From positions 4,993,001 through 5,057,000 of the forward strand of contig CP079103.1 of the NCBI GenBank assembly GCA_019285755.1: a DNA stretch of 64,000 bases, given 5' to 3'. How positions within the stretch are numbered: the first letter of the stretch is position 1; every line of letters starts with the position of its first letter. Made by a program: the position numbers and the translations under genes. The notes beneath the pieces were generated by a model that ran no database searches, was not told where the DNA came from, and was given only the letters and a program-made list of their open reading frames with translations. This stretch comes from Chitinophaga sp. E66 (lineage in GTDB: Bacteria; Bacteroidota; Bacteroidia; Chitinophagales; Chitinophagaceae). Positions 61,913-64,000 of this stretch are shown here, one piece after another.

Positions 61913-64000
61913 TTAATGGGTTACGCGCTTGAAACGAAGGCGGACGGAATTGACGGCCAGCACAACGTCTGAAAGCCCCATCACCAGCGCGCCCACGATC
62001 GGGTTGAGGAAACCCAGCGCCGCCACGGGAATGGCCACTACGTTGTAGATAAAGGCCCAGAAAAGATTCTGTTTGATAGTGAGGTAGGTATGTTTCCCCA
62101 GCCCCATGGCCAGCGGCAAAGCGCCGAGGTGGTTATTGAGGAGGATGACGTTCGCGCTCTGCATGGCCACCTGCGTTGAATCGGAGAGCGAAACGCCGAT
62201 GGTTGCTTTGGCCAGCGCCGGCGCATCGTTGATGCCGTCGCCCACCATGGCCGTGGGGGCTTCCTGCATGAGGGCATCTATTTTCCCGAGCTTATGCTTT
62301 GGGGATTGCTCCGCATACCAGGCGTCCATGCCCAGTTCTTCCGCCATTTCACGGCACTTGCGGGTGGTGTCTCCGCTGAGTAGTATGGTCCGGATGCCGG
62401 AAGCTTTGAGGCTGTCGATGACGGTCCTGGCTTCGGGGCGCAGCTCGTCGGTGAAGTTGAGCCAGCCTGCCAGGGCGCCGTTTTTCAGGAGGTAGATGTT
62501 ATGGGAATCGTCGGTGGTCACTACTTTGGCGAGGAGGTACGATCCCAGCTTCCATTCGTTGCCGTCTTTATCGCTGGCCTGCATGCCCAGTCCTTTGATC
62601 TCGCGGACCTGGCGCAGCGTGGTTTCCGGGACGCCTTTCCATGCAGTGGTAATGGAGCGGGCGATGGGGTGCGAGGAATACTTTTCCAGGCTGAAGACGA
62701 GCGAGCGGAAGGTTGCTTCGTCGATGCCGATGGCCTGCCACTGGCCTATCTGTAGTTTCCCGGTGGTGAGGGTGCCGGTTTTATCGAATACGATCTGCCG
62801 GATATTGCGGAACTGTTCGAGCGTGTTAGCGCCTTTGATGAGGATGCCATTACGGGCGGCCCTTCCGAGCCCTACCATTACCGCCGCAGGCGTGGCGAGG
62901 CCCATGGCGCAGGGGCACGCGATCACGAGCACGGCGATCGCCCGCATCATGGCTACCTGCAATTCGTTCCGCCGATAAAATACCATCCCAGGAATGTTAG
63001 CAGCGCGATCCCAAGTACCACCGGCACGAAGATGGCGCTGATACGGTCGGCCAGCTTCTGCATGGGGGCTTGTTGCCCTGCGCCTGTTTCACGAGGTCGA
63101 TGATATAAGACAGCACGGTATCTTTCCCCGTTGCCGTGATGTATACTTTGATGGACCCGTCTTCCATGATGGTGCCGCCGATGACTTTATCCTTCTCCTG
63201 CTTACCGACAGGCGCACTTTCGCCGGTGATCATCGACTCGTTGACATGCCCGGAGCCCCAGTAAATGGTGCCGTCCATGGGTATTTTGTCGCCGGTGTTG
63301 ACGAGTACGCGGTCGCCGGTGCGCAGGGCGCTGTTATCCACTTCGTCGATATGCTCTTCGCCGTTTTCATGGACGTGGAGCCTTCGCGCGGTGGTATGCT
63401 GTAGCCGCGCCAGTTCGGCGATGGCGGTGGTGGTAGATTTCACGGAGCGCTCTTCCAGCAAATTACCGAGGAAAACGAGCGTCAGGATGGCCGCCGTGGT
63501 TTCGAAGAAGAGGTAGTCCTCCCCATTCCTGGATGGCGCCGATGAGGCTATAGGCGAAGGCGGCGGTGGCGCCCAGTGTTACGAGCACGTCCATATTGGC
63601 GACGCCGTTGCGCAGGGAGCGGAAGGCGCTGGTACCGAAGTGCGCCATGCCCACGAGGTATACGGGCAGGGTGAGGGCGAATTGAATCCACGGGTTATGC
63701 AGCCAGTGCCAGCTCACCAACATATGCAGGAGCAGCGGGGCGGTGAATATGGCGCAGAAAATAAATTTGAAGGTGAGGGTGGTATAGAAGGGCCTTGCGC
63801 GGGCATCTTCGCCCGGGAGCACTACTTCATAACCGAGATTATTGATGCCGTTGATTACTTCCTTAGCGTCTGTCCCCTGGGGAGGTTGAAGCGCAATTCT
63901 TCGGTGGCCACGCTGATCGCGACATCTTCCATGCCTTTGTTCTCGAGGTATTTGGAGATGGTAAGCGCACAGCTGGAGCAGTTCATGCCTTTAACTTTGC
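61913..64000 (-). CDS. Copper-type heavy-metal-translocating P-type ATPase (partial), frameshifted
   Basis: Over 690 residues visible; the start lies beyond the right edge. N-terminal heavy-metal-associated domain with GMNCSSCAL (the CxxC site), then membrane segments. An actuator domain has ITGESAPVGK, the metal site CPC is in VIACPCAMGLATP, the phosphorylation site DKTGT is in IVFDKTGTLTTG, the SHP region in KYSSHPIARS, and the hinge is MVGDGINDAPAL. The CPC with an N-terminal GMxCxxC fits Cu(I) export (CopA-like). Breaks lie near 63878, 63518, 63462 and 62990. Confidence 0.93.

Overview
The window looks like chromosome from a member of the Bacteroidota, most likely family Chitinophagaceae (Chitinophaga or a close relative). 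The signs are a FecI-type sigma / FecR / SusC / SusD locus, an LpxC-FabZ fusion, a PorX-type response regulator with a PglZ domain, the RhaI-type L-rhamnose isomerase, a UMF1-type transporter, a DUF6427-type membrane protein and two TAnnTTTG promoter boxes. No rRNA, integrase, phage or CRISPR locus is visible. There is one tRNA and one IS200/IS605 element.

Quality warning. Only about eleven genes read through in one frame (for example purA, fecI, fecR, one TlpA, the ABC ATPase, tnpA). Nearly all others, including clpX, clpP, tig, lpxA, lpxC and rel/spoT, are broken by single-base losses, mostly in C or G runs. The protein continues in the next frame with family-typical sequence. I read these as consensus sequencing errors and annotate each gene as one feature across its breaks. 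Gene coordinates therefore span several frames.

Layout. 1-9.6 kb: purQ (cut by the window edge), a DUF6427-like membrane protein, a secreted protein of unknown function, a TIGR01777 epimerase, pabB, an acidic AT-hook-like protein, purA and a bifunctional (p)ppGpp synthetase/hydrolase. 9.76-10.57 kb: tRNA-Leu(UAG) followed by five tandem copies of its 3' part plus terminator hairpin. 10.6-11.3 kb: a SUKH/SMI1-KNR4 protein. 11.4-23.4 kb: ECF sigma, FecR, SusC, SusD, an S9 peptidase and two TlpA-like thioredoxins, probably a peptide uptake and processing locus. 23.4-23.7 kb: 11-bp repeat arrays. 23.7-26.8 kb: a large multidomain lipoprotein (ThuA-like, sugar dehydrogenase propeller, PKD, cytochrome c, carbohydrate-binding-like). 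27.2-28.4 kb: a ROK regulator. 28.5-35.4 kb: L-rhamnose catabolism (rhaB, rhaI, aldolase/dehydrogenase fusion, rhaT) with a divergent GntR-type regulator. 35.5-39.5 kb: a hairpin-rich candidate RNA, then tig-clpP and clpX. 39.8-41.8 kb: dihaem cytochrome c, AraC regulator, IS200. 41.8-43.1 kb: a gene-free stretch with several different 11-bp repeat arrays. 43.1-47.7 kb: acyl-CoA dehydrogenase, HhH protein, MBL hydrolase, small conserved protein, porX. 47.9-59.4 kb: a plus-strand run of HD phosphohydrolase, lpxD, lpxC/fabZ, lpxA, ABC ATPase, MFS, MBL, lipoprotein, HerA-like ATPase, SdpI-like, hypothetical and Gfo/Idh oxidoreductase. 59.4-64 kb: recQ, a TRIC/UPF0126 protein and a copper-type P-ATPase (cut by the window edge).

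The most unusual signals are non-coding. They are the tRNA-Leu-derived tandem array, at least six short arrays with an exact 11-bp period but unrelated unit sequences at two intergenic loci, and the multi-hairpin element upstream of tig.
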